A DNA stretch of 64,000 nt from Cichorium intybus (taxonomy: Eukaryota > Streptophyta > Magnoliopsida > Asterales > Asteraceae): the NCBI GenBank assembly GCA_023525715.1, contig CM042010.1, positions 157,079,907 to 157,143,906 on the forward strand. The letters are read 5' to 3'. The position numbers were made by a program, and so were the translations under genes. Shown here piece after piece: positions 1-21,904 of the stretch. How positions within the stretch are numbered: the first letter of the stretch is position 1; the number at the start of each line of letters is the position of its first letter. The notes beneath the pieces are model-generated. The model was not told the origin of the DNA and did not search any database. It saw only the letters and a program-made list of their open reading frames with translations.

Positions 1-1844
<1,844 letters not shown>

Positions 1845-2115
1845 GATGGAATGAATATACCTTTCAATTTGTGAAAGTTAGGATTTGACCCATGCCACCA
1901 TTTAGGACTTGGAAGTATTATGAAAAGGAGAAAGAAGAGTTATTTATGAAATTCCATTTCTAGTAATCACCAGTCAATATGGCAACCTTAGTGGAAAGTC
2001 AAGAGATCGAGCAACCATTTGTGCCATAAGTCCATGGTTTTGATGTTAGATCTTTTTCTCCTTTTCCCTCTTTTATTCAAACATATGTAGCCATTAAGCA
2101 ACCACTGTCATGGAG

Positions 2116-8799
<6,684 letters not shown>

Positions 8800-8888
<89 letters not shown>
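8800..8888. repeat. (TA)n array between elements D and E
   Basis: Pure TA array joining two TIR elements. Confidence 0.97.
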
Positions 8889-8892
<4 letters not shown>

Positions 8893-9179
8893 TAGGTTCT
8901 TTTAAGAACTCAAATATTCATGAGATCTTGAAAACTCAATGTCATCCATTAGATCCTTATCCAAATCAAAAAGGGCTTGATCGTCATTTTATAAATCTAA
9001 TTTAATTTTGATTTTTTTTATTTTTGGCAACAGAATATCAATTCCTAAAAATAAGCACAATCAAATTCAAATTTCAAATTTAAAAAACTTTATGATTTTC
9101 GTTTTTTTAAATATGAGAATTTTGAAATTTGAAAAAAACATAAAAATTCTGAATTTTTTTTAAAAAAAACAAATTTTCA

Positions 9180-10235
9180 AAATTAAAAAATATATATATT
9201 AGTGTATTTGCATGTGTATATATGCATACTCGCAGATGCATATATGCATACTCGCAAATGCATATATGCATATTTTCACAATTCATATATACGTATTCGT
9301 ATGTTTAATATCTAAATGTAAAAAATGAATAAAGCATTTTATTATAAACAATAATATACAAATGTTTTTAACGATACATACATAAAATTTAAAAAGTACA
9401 ACGAAAAATAATGAACATTACATACAAAAAAATATAAAAAATACAACGAAAATTCATGATGTCTTCATTCCTCAAATTTTCAATTTTCATTTCTTCAGTT
9501 TGCTCGATAACTTCTCCAAAATCTGCAATAACATTAAAATAAATACATACATGCATATACGCATATGAACAAATGCACATCTATTTTATCATATATATGC
9601 ATATATGCATATGTGCACATACACATTTGTATGCATATAAACACCTATGCACATGTGCACATATGCACACATATGCACACGCTTTTTCTTATTATGACAT
9701 TATATTTTGAAAAGTTGACCCAATTATAGCAGTGTATAAAAGTTTAATTGCTACATTTATATGAATATGTACACATACATTTTGCACATGTGCACATATA
9801 CTTGTGAAAATATATAAATTTATACACATATAGGATATATGCATATATGCACATATGGAATATATATGCATATATGCACATACAGAATATATATGCATAT
9901 ATGCACAAACATATTTATGAACAGATACACATGCATGCATATATGCATACACCTTTATGCATATGTATATATTATTCACTCATGAGAATTCTTCCTATCA
10001 ATGTCACGTTCCAAAAATAGATATACATATACACATGTATATGCACATATGCACTTATATACTTGTGAAAAATATGCACTTATATAGATGTGCACATATG
10101 CACTTATATACATGTGCACATATGCACATATATGAACGCACACACATATGGATTTATGCAATGTACAAATGTGCACATATGTGCATGTGTATATGTGCAT
10201 GGGGTACTTGTGTACAAATATGCATACATATATGC
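9180..10235. repeat. dispersed TGCATATATGCA / TGCACATATGCAC palindromes
   Basis: Dozens of near-palindromic 12-14-mers built from TGCA, TATA and CACA, in both orientations by nature of the palindromes, mostly 9180-9310, 9590-9960 and 10020-10235. The open frames they create on both strands (rich in Cys, Tyr, His and Met) are by-products and not genes. Confidence 0.75.
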
Positions 10236-11217
10236 ACAATAAAAATGATTCATAGTTTTGTTTTCACTGCCAAAATCGATGAATAAATAAACGAATAGCT
10301 TTGCAATCTTACAAGAAATATCAAAAATCAAATCACGAATTTTCTTGATCATGCAAAAGTTTTGATCCGACTTTAATTGGTGCTTTTGTTATCGTACAAT
10401 CCCGTAAAACATACAACAACAACATATTTATTATCTTCAATTTCTAAAAAAACATATTATAATCAACAATTAAAATTATAATATAAAGTACAATGAAATG
10501 GAGACTAACCAAAGTGAATCAAGTGGGTTTACTTTTTACTAAATGCCTATGTTGAATTCAGCAGTGATAGGATCGCACCAGTGGAACTCCAAATCAATTT
10601 AAAAACAGCCAACAAATTCATATTCCACAAATTAAAATTAAAATCAATTTAAAAAACCCTACCTAGCAAATCGATTGGTTAGAACTCCAAATCGAAAATA
10701 GAGATCGGCCGATATGGCTCAAATAGAAAAAATGAAAACACAATAAACTAATAAAGAATGAGAGATATGAATCTGTCGAAATAAAATCCAAAATCACATT
10801 ACGAGTTTCCGTGGGGGAATGTGTAGGCAACAAATGTTTTTTGAATAATACCTGTTGAAAGAGGAAGACAATCCAAGTCGACGGCGGCGGCGGCACTGGT
10901 TATTCCGGCCGGGTGAATGGAGGACCGCAGCTTAAGTCGACAGCGGCGGCGGCACTGGTTATTCCGATGATTGGTTTTTGGTGATAGAAGGGATATGAGG
11001 AAGGAGAAGAAACGGCTAGGTCAGGGAGGAGTTGAGGAAGACCACGAGAGAGGGAAAGGCGGCGTATGGACGAGCGACTGTGGTGGTGGCGCCGGTACCG
11101 GTGAGATAAATAAGATGATCGGCTGTGGTTGCGATGTTGGGATGAAAGAGAAGTCGGCTATGGTTTATCAGCCGCATAGAGGATGATGAACTCGGAAACT
11201 AGGGCAGGGATGCGATG

Positions 11218-11221
<4 letters not shown>

Positions 11222-11264
<43 letters not shown>
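11222..11264. repeat. (GA)n microsatellite
   Basis: About 21 GA units within element E, at the edge of its GC-rich block. Confidence 0.95.
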
Positions 11265-11266
<2 letters not shown>

Positions 11267-11491
11267 CCTATTTCATAGGAATGTTTACGTGATTTGGGTA
11301 ATTTCCAAATCAGGATTTTTCTTATTCCCAAATTGTCCCTAAAGGCTAATTTAAAAAGTCAATTATATCATTAGACTTAATCCTAATTACAAAACTGCCA
11401 CTATTGATCCTAGTCTTTCAGTTTTTTGATCTTGTGGTCCAGAATGAGTTCTCAAGATCTCATGAATATTTAAGTTCTCAGTAGAACCTAA

Positions 11492-13702
<2,211 letters not shown>

Positions 13703-14115
13703 TGTTAAATAGTGAATTGGGAATTAAAACCCGTATGAATTGTAAACACGCGCGCCGCGGCCCATTAAGTGTCCGCGTTGCGTGGGCCGTGAACAGCTAG
13801 GGTACGGCTAGGGTTTCTTGTAATGCCTATAAATATAAAGGCTGGTCATTAGGGTTTAGTGCGGTTGAGCCGTCAGGTTGTAAAGTCTGAAGTCAGTAGT
13901 CAGAAGAGGCCGATTTACTAGCAATCTAGGTACGCTCTGTAACACCGGTATTTAGCTCTGGAATAAAGAATACTCTCTCCTGCCCGTGGACGTAGGTCAT
14001 CTTGGACCGAACCACGTAAATCTCTGTGTCGTTACTTTGTGTTTATATTTCCGCATTTATATTCTCGTTATTATTCCTGGACAATAGGCTATAGATTTAG
14101 GTCTATTTTCTAACA
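13703..14115 (+). repeat. 5' LTR of the Tork-like element
   Basis: 413 bp, TG...CA ends. It contains a likely TATA box (CTATAAATATAAAG, 13828-13841), the element's own promoter, and AATAAA at about 13962. It differs from the 3' LTR at about five positions (in the GTGTCCGCGTTGCG, ACACCGGTA, TTCTCGTTA and CTATTTTCTAACA words). Confidence 0.95.
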
Positions 14116-14117
14116 AG

Positions 14118-14129
14118 TGGTATCAGAGC
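14118..14129 (+). other. primer-binding site (initiator Met tRNA)
   Basis: TGGTATCAGAGC, complementary to the 3' end of plant initiator methionine tRNA, directly after the LTR; the usual minus-strand primer site of plant copia elements. Confidence 0.9.
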
Positions 14130-14418
14130 TGCGGTTTCAGATCTGTAGTGTTATAGATCTGTGGTTATTTGCGGTTTTATGTCTGCGTGTTTTAGATCTG
14201 GTTGTAGTTCTGGTTGTTTGAAATCAGTAGTAGATCTAGGGTTTACGGCTTCGCCGCGTCGCGCCAGTTGAAAAAGCGCGTCGCGCCTGTTGAAGGATCG
14301 CGTCGTCTGTTCAAGCCCGCGTCGCGCCTTGTTGAAGTCCGCGCCGCGGCGACGACGAGCAGTAAGCAGTTTCGGATTTACTTGTTCATCAAAGACTGCA
14401 AGGATCAGTTGATTGAAG

Positions 14419-17400
14419 ATGTCATCTCACAAGTTCGATTTGGAGAAGTTCAATGGCTCGAATGATTTCACTTTGTGGAAGGTTAAGATGAAGGCTCTTC
14501 TGGTTCAACAAGGATGCGCAGTTGCAGTGGAAGGAGAATATGCAAAGGACACGACAGATGCTGTGAAGAAGGAGATCGAGGGGAAAGCACATAGTGCTAT
14601 TCTTTTGAGCTTGACGGATGAGGTGTTGAGGGAAGTTGTTGATCAACCCACTGCTGCCGGTATTTGGAAGAAGCTCTGTGATACGTATCAGAACAGTTCT
14701 TTGACAAATAGGCTGTATCAGAAGCAACGGTTGTACACTTTCCGAATGGCAGAAGCTACCCAAGTAAAAGACCATCTTGATTCTTTCAACCGGATTATTC
14801 TAGATCTTCAAGGAGTAGGAGTAAAGGTTGATGATGAGGATCAAGCTCTTATTTTGTTATGTTCACTGCCGAATTCACATGAGAATTTTGTTGATACTAT
14901 GTTGTATGGAAGAACAACAATTACTGTGAATGATGTGAAGGATTCTCTGCTGTCCAAGGAACTCAAACGTAGAGTTTCTGGGAATGAGGAGACATTCGGT
15001 TCAGGTCTGTTCGTTGGCAGAGGAAGGACATCGGATAAGAAAGATGGTGGAAATCGGAGTAAGTCACGTTCAAAATCGAAAGTTTCTGCAAAAGTCAAGT
15101 GTTATAACTGCAAGGAGAAGGGTCACTTCAAGAGAAATTGTCCATTGCTGAAAGGGGGGAAGGGAGAAAATAGCAACAATGGCAGTGCGGCTATTGTTCA
15201 GGATGGTTCTGAAGAAGAAGACATAGGCGATGTGTTGACTGTTTGTACATCTAGTTCTGTTGATGCTTGGGTCTTGGATACTGGGGCATCTTATCATATG
15301 ACTTTCCATCGTGACTGGTTCGAATCTTTTAGAGACTTGAAAGGAACGGTGAAGTTGCGTGATGATTGGGTTGCTCAGGTCAAAGGAAGCGGTACGGTAC
15401 AGATTATGATGCACGATGGTATGGTCAGAAAGCTTGATTGCTGGTATGTTCCGGATCTTCGTAAGAACTTAATTTCTCTTACTACTTTAGCAAAGAATGG
15501 GTTGAAATACTCTGGTGAAGATGACTGGGTGAAGGTCACCAAGGGCTCTCTAGTAGTTATGAAAGGAAAGGTGCAGAAAAGTGGGGTTCCTGTCTTAGAA
15601 GGAAATTCGGTTAGGGGAACAGTGGCGGTAACTCAATCCTTAGAGAGTAGTAATGATAAGACAGAGTTGTGGCATAGAAGGTTGGGACATATGAGTGAGA
15701 AGGGTATGTCAATTCTGAGTAAACAGGGGTTGTTTGGTGGTGAGCTAACGGGAAAACTCAAGTTTTGTGAAGCTTGTGTCAAAGGCAAGCAACGCAGGGT
15801 GAAGTTTAGTTCGGGTAAACACACAAGCAAGGAAATCCTGGAGTACATTCATTCAGATTTGTGGGGTCCCTCTCCGGTCGAGTCTCATAACGGTCATCGA
15901 TACTTTGTGACTTTCATTGATGACTACTCAAGAAAGGTTTGGATTTATTTTCTGAAGACTAAAGACGAAGTGTTTGGGAAGTTCAAGGAGTGGAAGACGA
16001 TGATTGAAAAACGGACCGGGAAATCTGTCAAGACACTCAGAACTGACAATGGGTTGGAGTTCTGCAATGCCTCGTTTGACAACTTCTGCAAGGCGGAAGG
16101 TATAGTGAGGCATCACACTATACGGCACACACCACAGCAGAACGGAGTGGCGGAACGGATGAACCAAACACTGTTAGCGCGTGCTAGAAGCATGCGGTTA
16201 TATGCTGATTTATCGAAGAAATTCTGGGCGGAAGCGGTTAATACTGCTTGCTATCTGGTGAACAGATCACCATCAACTGCAATCGACTTTAAGACTCCTC
16301 AAGAGGTATGGTCTGGAAAACCCTCTAATTATTCTGGTTTACGTATATTTGGTTGTCCGGCTTATGCTCATGTTAATGATGGTAAACTTGAGGCGAGGGC
16401 AATGAAGTGCATATTTCTAGGGTATGCACATGGAGTGAAAGGTTATCGTCTGTGGTGTACAGAAGAAGGGAGAACTCCAAAATTTATTAATAGCAGAGAT
16501 GTGACCTTTAATGAATCTGCTATGGTGAACCAAAGAGGAGGTGATACAAGTCATGTAGGGAAAGATCAGGGTGCCAACCAGAAGGTGGAGTTTGTCACAC
16601 AAATTCCAGACAGAATGATGATAAATGAAGAACAGCATGTCGGTGATGATCAGCATAGACGTGATGAAACTCATGAACAGCCCAATGAGGATCAGTCTGG
16701 TGATGCTGAGGCCGATGGTGAGAATAATGAGGATGAATCTATAGCAAGGAGAAGAGAGAAAAGGAACACGAAGACTCCAGCTAGATATGCTACATGTGTC
16801 ACTAATGGTGATATTGGTTCTGTTGCATATGCACTAGCTGTTGGTGAAAACATTGGTACCGATGAGCCTCGGTCCTACAAAGAGGCGGTGGCAAGTAAAG
16901 AAGGATCAAGCTGGTTGATGGCGATGAATGAAGAGATGCAATCTCTTGAGAAGAATGAAACATGGGATCTTGTTCCATTACCAAAAGGAGTCAAACCGGT
17001 TGGATGCAAATGGGTCTTTAAGAAGAAGGAAGGAATTCCAGGGGTTGAACCCGCAAGGTTCAAGGCACGGTTAGTGGCGAAGGGTTTTTCTCAAAAGGAA
17101 GGAATCGACTATCACGAGGTTTTCTCACCGGTCGTGAAGCACAAGTCAATTCGGGTTCTTTTGGCTATGGTGAGTGCGTTTAATCTGGAGCTTGAGCAGC
17201 TCGATGTCAAAACTGCATTTCTTCATGGAAGCTTGGAGGAGAAGATATATATGTCACAGCCTGAAGGTTTTCCGAGTTCTAATAAGGATCATGTGTGTCT
17301 GTTGAAGAAGTCTCTTTATGGTTTGAAGCAGTCTCCTAGACAGTGGTACAAGAGATTTGATTCGTTTATGACTTCGCATGGCTACATTCGGAATCAGTTT

Positions 17401-18426
17401 GATAATTGTGTCTACTTGAAGCAGTTGTCCAATGGGTCCTTTGTTTATCTGTTGCTATATGTTGATGATATGCTCATTGCAGCCAAGGAGATGGCTGAAA
17501 TTAATAACTTGAAGAAGCTTTTGGTAAGTGAGTTTGAAATGAAGGATTTAGGTGCAGCAAAGAAGATATTGGGGATGGAGATTCAGAGAGAAAGGAAAGC
17601 GGGGTTGTTATATGTTTCTCAGCAGAAATATGTTGAGAAAGTCTTGCAGTCTTTCGGTATGGATCAGTCAAAACCAGTTGGAACTCCTTTGGCAGCGCAT
17701 TTTAAATTAAACAGAAGTACTATACCAACTACGGATGAGGAAAAAGACTATATGAGTAGAGTTCCGTACTCAAGTGCAGTTGGAAGCCTTATGTATGCTA
17801 TGGTCTGTACTAGACCTGATTTAGCACATGCAGTTAGTGTGGTTAGTAGGTTTATGAGTAATCCTGGGAAAGCTCACTGGGAAGCGGTCAAGTGGATCCT
17901 GCGATACTTAAAGGGGACTAAGGATGTTTGTTTGGTTTATGGTGGTAATACTCATAGTAACTTGGTGGGATATGCAGACTCAGACTATGGTGGCGACTTG
18001 GTGAAAAGAAGATCGCTCACGTGTTATATTTTCACTTTGTTTGGATGTGCAGTCAGTTGGAAGTCAACTTTACAGCCTACTGTTGCCTTGTCTACAACTG
18101 AAGCGGAATACATGTCAATGGCTGAAGGTATAAAAGAGTGTATCTGGCTACATGGTTTGGTGGAGAGTCTGGGGTTGAAGGTGGAGAAGCCTGTCTTGAA
18201 CTGTGATAGTGAAAGCGCTTTGTGTCTAGCGAGGAATCTGGTTTATCATGAAAAGACAAAGCATATTGATATCCGGTTAAATTTCATTCGTGACATAGTT
18301 GAAGAAGACAAGTTCTCAATCTTGAAGATCGATACCAAGGTGAATCCGGCAGATATGTTGACGAAGTCGTTACCCAAGGAGAAGTTCGAGCTATGCTTGA
18401 ACTTGGTTGATGTTCGCAGGAGGTAA
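14419..18426 (+). CDS. gag-pol polyprotein of Tork/Tnt1-like copia element
   Basis: A single frame of 1335 residues from ATG 14419 (an upstream in-frame TTG at 14413 is not a credible start) to TAA 18424-18426. Domains in order: gag (about 1-220) beginning MSSHKFDLEKFNG; a CCHC zinc knuckle, C228-C241 (CYNCKEKGHFKRNC); aspartic protease with VLDTGAS (D287); the pre-integrase HRRLGH zinc motif (from H419); integrase with D480, D543 and E579 (35 residues between the last two); reverse transcriptase with YVDD at 1014-1017; and RNase H with D1187, E1228 and D1263. All catalytic residues are present and there are no stops or frameshifts. It would process itself and make and insert the element's cDNA. 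Expression would start from the 5' LTR. Confidence 0.95.
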   Translation: MSSHKFDLEKFNGSNDFTLWKVKMKALLVQQGCAVAVEGEYAKDTTDAVKKEIEGKAHSAILLSLTDEVLREVVDQPTAAGIWKKLCDTYQNSSLTNRLYQKQRLYTFRMAEATQVKDHLDSFNRIILDLQGVGVKVDDEDQALILLCSLPNSHENFVDTMLYGRTTITVNDVKDSLLSKELKRRVSGNEETFGSGLFVGRGRTSDKKDGGNRSKSRSKSKVSAKVKCYNCKEKGHFKRNCPLLKGGKGENSNNGSAAIVQDGSEEEDIGDVLTVCTSSSVDAWVLDTGASYHMTFHRDWFESFRDLKGTVKLRDDWVAQVKGSGTVQIMMHDGMVRKLDCWYVPDLRKNLISLTTLAKNGLKYSGEDDWVKVTKGSLVVMKGKVQKSGVPVLEGNSVRGTVAVTQSLESSNDKTELWHRRLGHMSEKGMSILSKQGLFGGELTGKLKFCEACVKGKQRRVKFSSGKHTSKEILEYIHSDLWGPSPVESHNGHRYFVTFIDDYSRKVWIYFLKTKDEVFGKFKEWKTMIEKRTGKSVKTLRTDNGLEFCNASFDNFCKAEGIVRHHTIRHTPQQNGVAERMNQTLLARARSMRLYADLSKKFWAEAVNTACYLVNRSPSTAIDFKTPQEVWSGKPSNYSGLRIFGCPAYAHVNDGKLEARAMKCIFLGYAHGVKGYRLWCTEEGRTPKFINSRDVTFNESAMVNQRGGDTSHVGKDQGANQKVEFVTQIPDRMMINEEQHVGDDQHRRDETHEQPNEDQSGDAEADGENNEDESIARRREKRNTKTPARYATCVTNGDIGSVAYALAVGENIGTDEPRSYKEAVASKEGSSWLMAMNEEMQSLEKNETWDLVPLPKGVKPVGCKWVFKKKEGIPGVEPARFKARLVAKGFSQKEGIDYHEVFSPVVKHKSIRVLLAMVSAFNLELEQLDVKTAFLHGSLEEKIYMSQPEGFPSSNKDHVCLLKKSLYGLKQSPRQWYKRFDSFMTSHGYIRNQFDNCVYLKQLSNGSFVYLLLYVDDMLIAAKEMAEINNLKKLLVSEFEMKDLGAAKKILGMEIQRERKAGLLYVSQQKYVEKVLQSFGMDQSKPVGTPLAAHFKLNRSTIPTTDEEKDYMSRVPYSSAVGSLMYAMVCTRPDLAHAVSVVSRFMSNPGKAHWEAVKWILRYLKGTKDVCLVYGGNTHSNLVGYADSDYGGDLVKRRSLTCYIFTLFGCAVSWKSTLQPTVALSTTEAEYMSMAEGIKECIWLHGLVESLGLKVEKPVLNCDSESALCLARNLVYHEKTKHIDIRLNFIRDIVEEDKFSILKIDTKVNPADMLTKSLPKEKFELCLNLVDVRRR

Positions 18427-18510
18427 GTCCCTACGGGGCAAGCTGGCAGGAGACGAGAGGAAGTTTTTTGGTTTCTAGAGCGAGGTGGAGCTATGTTGAA
18501 TTCGCAATTC

Positions 18511-18521
18511 AAGGTGGAGAT
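18511..18521 (+). other. polypurine tract
   Basis: AAGGTGGAGAT lies immediately before the 3' LTR, the usual position of the plus-strand primer. Confidence 0.8.
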
Positions 18522-18934
18522 TGTTAAATAGTGAATTGGGAATTAAAACCCGTATGAATTGTAAACACGCGCGCCGCGGCCCATTAAGTGCCCGCGTCGC
18601 GTGGGCCGTGAACAGCTAGGGTACGGCTAGGGTTTCTTGTAATGCCTATAAATATAAAGGCTGGTCATTAGGGTTTAGTGCGGTTGAGCCGTCAGGTTGT
18701 AAAGTCTGAAGTCAGTAGTCAGAAGAGGCCGATTTACTAGCAATCTAGGTACGCTCTGTAACACCTGTATTTAGCTCTGGAATAAAGAATACTCTCTCCT
18801 GCCCGTGGACGTAGGTCATCTTGGACCGAACCACGTAAATCTCTGTGTCGTTACTTTGTGTTTATATTTCCGCATTTATATTCTCATTATTATTCCTGGA
18901 CAATAGGCTATAGATTTAGGTCTATTTCCTAACA
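18522..18934 (+). repeat. 3' LTR of the Tork-like element
   Basis: 413 bp, same length as the 5' LTR and about 98.8 percent identical by eye. The target duplication GTAGC follows. Confidence 0.95.
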
Positions 18935-21904
18935 GTAGCAATGCCTAACTTCCTACTTAAATAATGAAGAGTCATGTCGAGTGATATTTCTCACAGAGAG
19001 TACAATTTCGCGTGACAAAAAAGTTTGTGTTTTTGTAAGTGAGTTTTACTCGATAGGAGACAACCTAGAAGTAAAATATTGTCAAATTTGTGGTATGTTT
19101 TTCAAGTAATTTCATTGTAGCTGAATTTTGGTTATGCAATCAAGAGCTTGGAGCTATTTGTTTTTCAATTTCAGTTACTTTTTTCATTGAAAAATGCTCA
19201 GAATACTTGTACCCATTTAACCAATATGAAGTCCTATCATCCTCCATCATACGAAAGTATACTTTGTTTAATCTACCCGACCATAACAACTTCATCTGAA
19301 CATTTACTTTTTATTTATTACGTGACGACACCTCTGTACTTGCCTAGTATATATATTTGATCGGGCTTATGAAGTTCTAACACTTATCCTATCATCTCCT
19401 AAATCTAGAAGGTTAAATTATTATTTAAATTCATGCTTCTCTATGTCTAGGATTTGGATTTGAAGGAAATCCTATTTTAATGTTTTTCGTAGTGATTCAA
19501 TGGAGTTTTAGTTGCTATTCCTTCTTTAAAACATCCCATTATCGAATCTCTCTTTGTAATTGCTTAATTGAAGTTTTATGTGATATTTAGGGCTTTTCCA
19601 ATCCTAGCTTCTATGAGCTTGAAATTAAGAAGCGATTAATGGTTTGAATAAGTTTTGGATGATATATCATGCTATAAAGCATCAATTCATCACTATTCTA
19701 CCCTTGGAATGGTTGATTCCATCTCAAACGATGGATTTTACGGATTTAGTACCCTAACTCGGTGTGGAGTTATGCAAGTAGCTTGAATGAGTTGTACGTT
19801 AGTTTCTAGATGTGTTAATTAATTCAAATGCATTAAATATATGTTAATTGTATGAGTTATAATTTTTTAAGTTGATACATACTAGAGTTTATGAGTGAAA
19901 ATTGTGATTCTGATGGTGATTAACCATTATAATGGAATGAAACGATTTTGAAACTAAATTAAACTTTAAAAATATTGGCAACAAATCAAATATGTAATGC
20001 CGTGTTTTTTATTTAATTAACTAATTACTTTATTTTTATTTTCGGAAAAACAATAATTAAATTATTGTAAATTATAAAAATAAAAATAATAATAAGTGGT
20101 TTTAATTATATATAAAGGTTAAAAATATAATTGAGGGGCTAAGTTGTCATTAGGATAAACTTTAAAGTTAAAATTATTTTGCATGGGGTAAAAAATGTCA
20201 TTAGGGCAAACTTGGGGGATTTAATTGCAAAAAAAGAATGGAATTTTTGCATGGTATCTCATGGTCATGAGTATTACTGATTGGGTTGCTTTTCTTTTCT
20301 TGTAGTGCAAACTACATCAAATTCCTCTCATATGAGTACATATCGTGACCCATCCTAAACCGTACACACCCTAGTCATGTTTTTTTAAGGGAACTGAGAG
20401 CAAGGTTCTCATGATCCTTCTTCTCTCATAGCTTCACGAAGTTTAATGGTAGCTTGTTGCCTTCAGTTCTAGATCCCAAGGCTCTCATGATCCTTTTTCT
20501 CTCATAGCTTCATAGCACGCAACCCTACCCCCTCATTCATTCTATGTTTTGTCGAGAAGGATGTTTGACCGATAAAGAGACTTTACTGATGAGGAGATCA
20601 ACGAGATGTGAGAAGCGAGATAGAAAAAGGGATGAATTGAGGGCTGTAGAACGTGAGAAAAGAGGCAAGAAGGGTTGAAATTCCGGAAGACTAAATGTAG
20701 GTACTCGAATCTTGTTTGTTTCTTTTGTTTCCTTGTTTCCCGACCTCCTTGCAAAACTATGAAACCACCATGAACCACCACAGTGTGGTGGCTGTGAACC
20801 GACCATGCCACAACCGTTTGGCTGGTATTTTTGTGTTGTTGGATCCATAGCTTATCAATTTACGGAATGATGCATGCGTATAACCTAAACCTTAGCTAAA
20901 AAAATCTTATATATTTGATTTTATGTGAAAAAGGATCAGGTAACAAGAATTGTGTATATGTGTTAATGTAAAGAAATTAAGTAGTTAATACCATTTATAA
21001 AGGTCCAAACATGTGTACAAGGTGTTAGCAAGAATGAATAGGAATAGCTTAATGAAAAGTAGAAAAGATGTGTTGAAACCTGTACAACAATTTGTCCCGA
21101 ACTTTCAGATCGAATAGGAAAAAATAGAGACTGGATTAGGGAAAATTACCAGAGAAAGTGTTGTAGGAAATTTTGTCTAGTTTCCAATGACACCTAAACC
21201 ATTTCATTTGGAGTTGTGGTTCATTAGTTATTCCCAAAACACTAGAAAGAGGTCAAAACATCTTAATATAGAAAATTTCATAGAAAAAAACCTTATTAAG
21301 TCCTTAATACATCCAGACTTAACAGAACTAAAAATTTAACATAAAAAATACATGTTTTAAGAAGTTAATACATGTATGTATTAGATGCATAATTATGAGC
21401 TTGGGTGTGTTTATATGTGTACAGGAAAAAAGAGTTACAATGGATTTTTAGCAAAAGGTGGTGTATATGTTTGTATGCAAGTACAAAGTACACACAATCC
21501 TTACATCCAATACTTAGGTCATAACTTGGTAATTTTATTTAGAACTTAATTAATTAAGAACCTAGATGTGAAATCTCTAAGCTTTATGATGCCAGAGGTT
21601 GTAAAGACTTAAAGAAAACATTATACACAATAAAGATTAAAACTTTATGCTTTTTGTCACTATTTTTCAAAAATCATATAAAATCATAGAAAACTCATAT
21701 AAGGGCAAGGCCAGAACCATTAGAAAAGTATGAGAGTCTACTTTCATCCATGTCCATACCAGTGGAATTAGAAAACTATGAGTTCCTAGTTTCTTTCATT
21801 TATATGTCTCAAAGCCTGGTTTCAACGCAGGAGGAGGTTTACACTGCAATTTGTTCAGGGCTGTCAACCTTATCAACATTGGATACTAGGTCAATGGCAT
21901 TAGA
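18935..21904. other. intergenic DNA, no supported gene
   Basis: AT-rich with short meaningless open frames. A 39-bp block around CTCATGATCCTTCTTCTCTC occurs twice, 76 bp apart (20401 and 20477). A TTTTCTTGTAGTG string at 20295-20307 looks like a CACTA right terminus, but no partner end or clear target duplication was found. An open minus-strand stretch at 20537-20848 has no recognisable domain. Confidence 0.45.
20401..20515. repeat. short imperfect tandem repeat, period 76
   Basis: Two copies of a block containing CTCTCATGATCCTT and TCTCTCATAGCTTCA, separated by a 76-bp period. Confidence 0.7.

Larger units (their letters stand above)
13703..18934 (+). mobile_element. complete Ty1/copia LTR retrotransposon, Tork/Tnt1-like
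   Basis: A 5232-bp element bounded by the 5-bp direct target duplication GTAGC (13698-13702 and 18935-18939). It has two 413-bp LTRs starting TGTTAAATAG and ending CTAACA, a primer-binding site two bases after the 5' LTR, one long gag-pol frame, and a purine-rich tract before the 3' LTR. By eye the LTRs differ at only five positions, so the insertion is recent. Domain order (protease, integrase, reverse transcriptase, RNase H) is that of Ty1/copia. The gag start and zinc-knuckle region resemble tobacco Tnt1, hence the Tork lineage. It looks autonomous. Confidence 0.95.

Noticed and set aside
9692..10352. Overlapping open frames rich in Cys, Tyr, His and Met on both strands
   Set aside because: They come from TGCATATATGCA repeats; no domain, and equally open on both strands.
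11222..11264. (GA)n as a GAGA-type promoter element
   Set aside because: It lies inside transposable element E with no gene start nearby.
14422..18512. Minus-strand open frames opposite the first polyprotein
   Set aside because: Shadows of the intact gag-pol gene; no independent domains.
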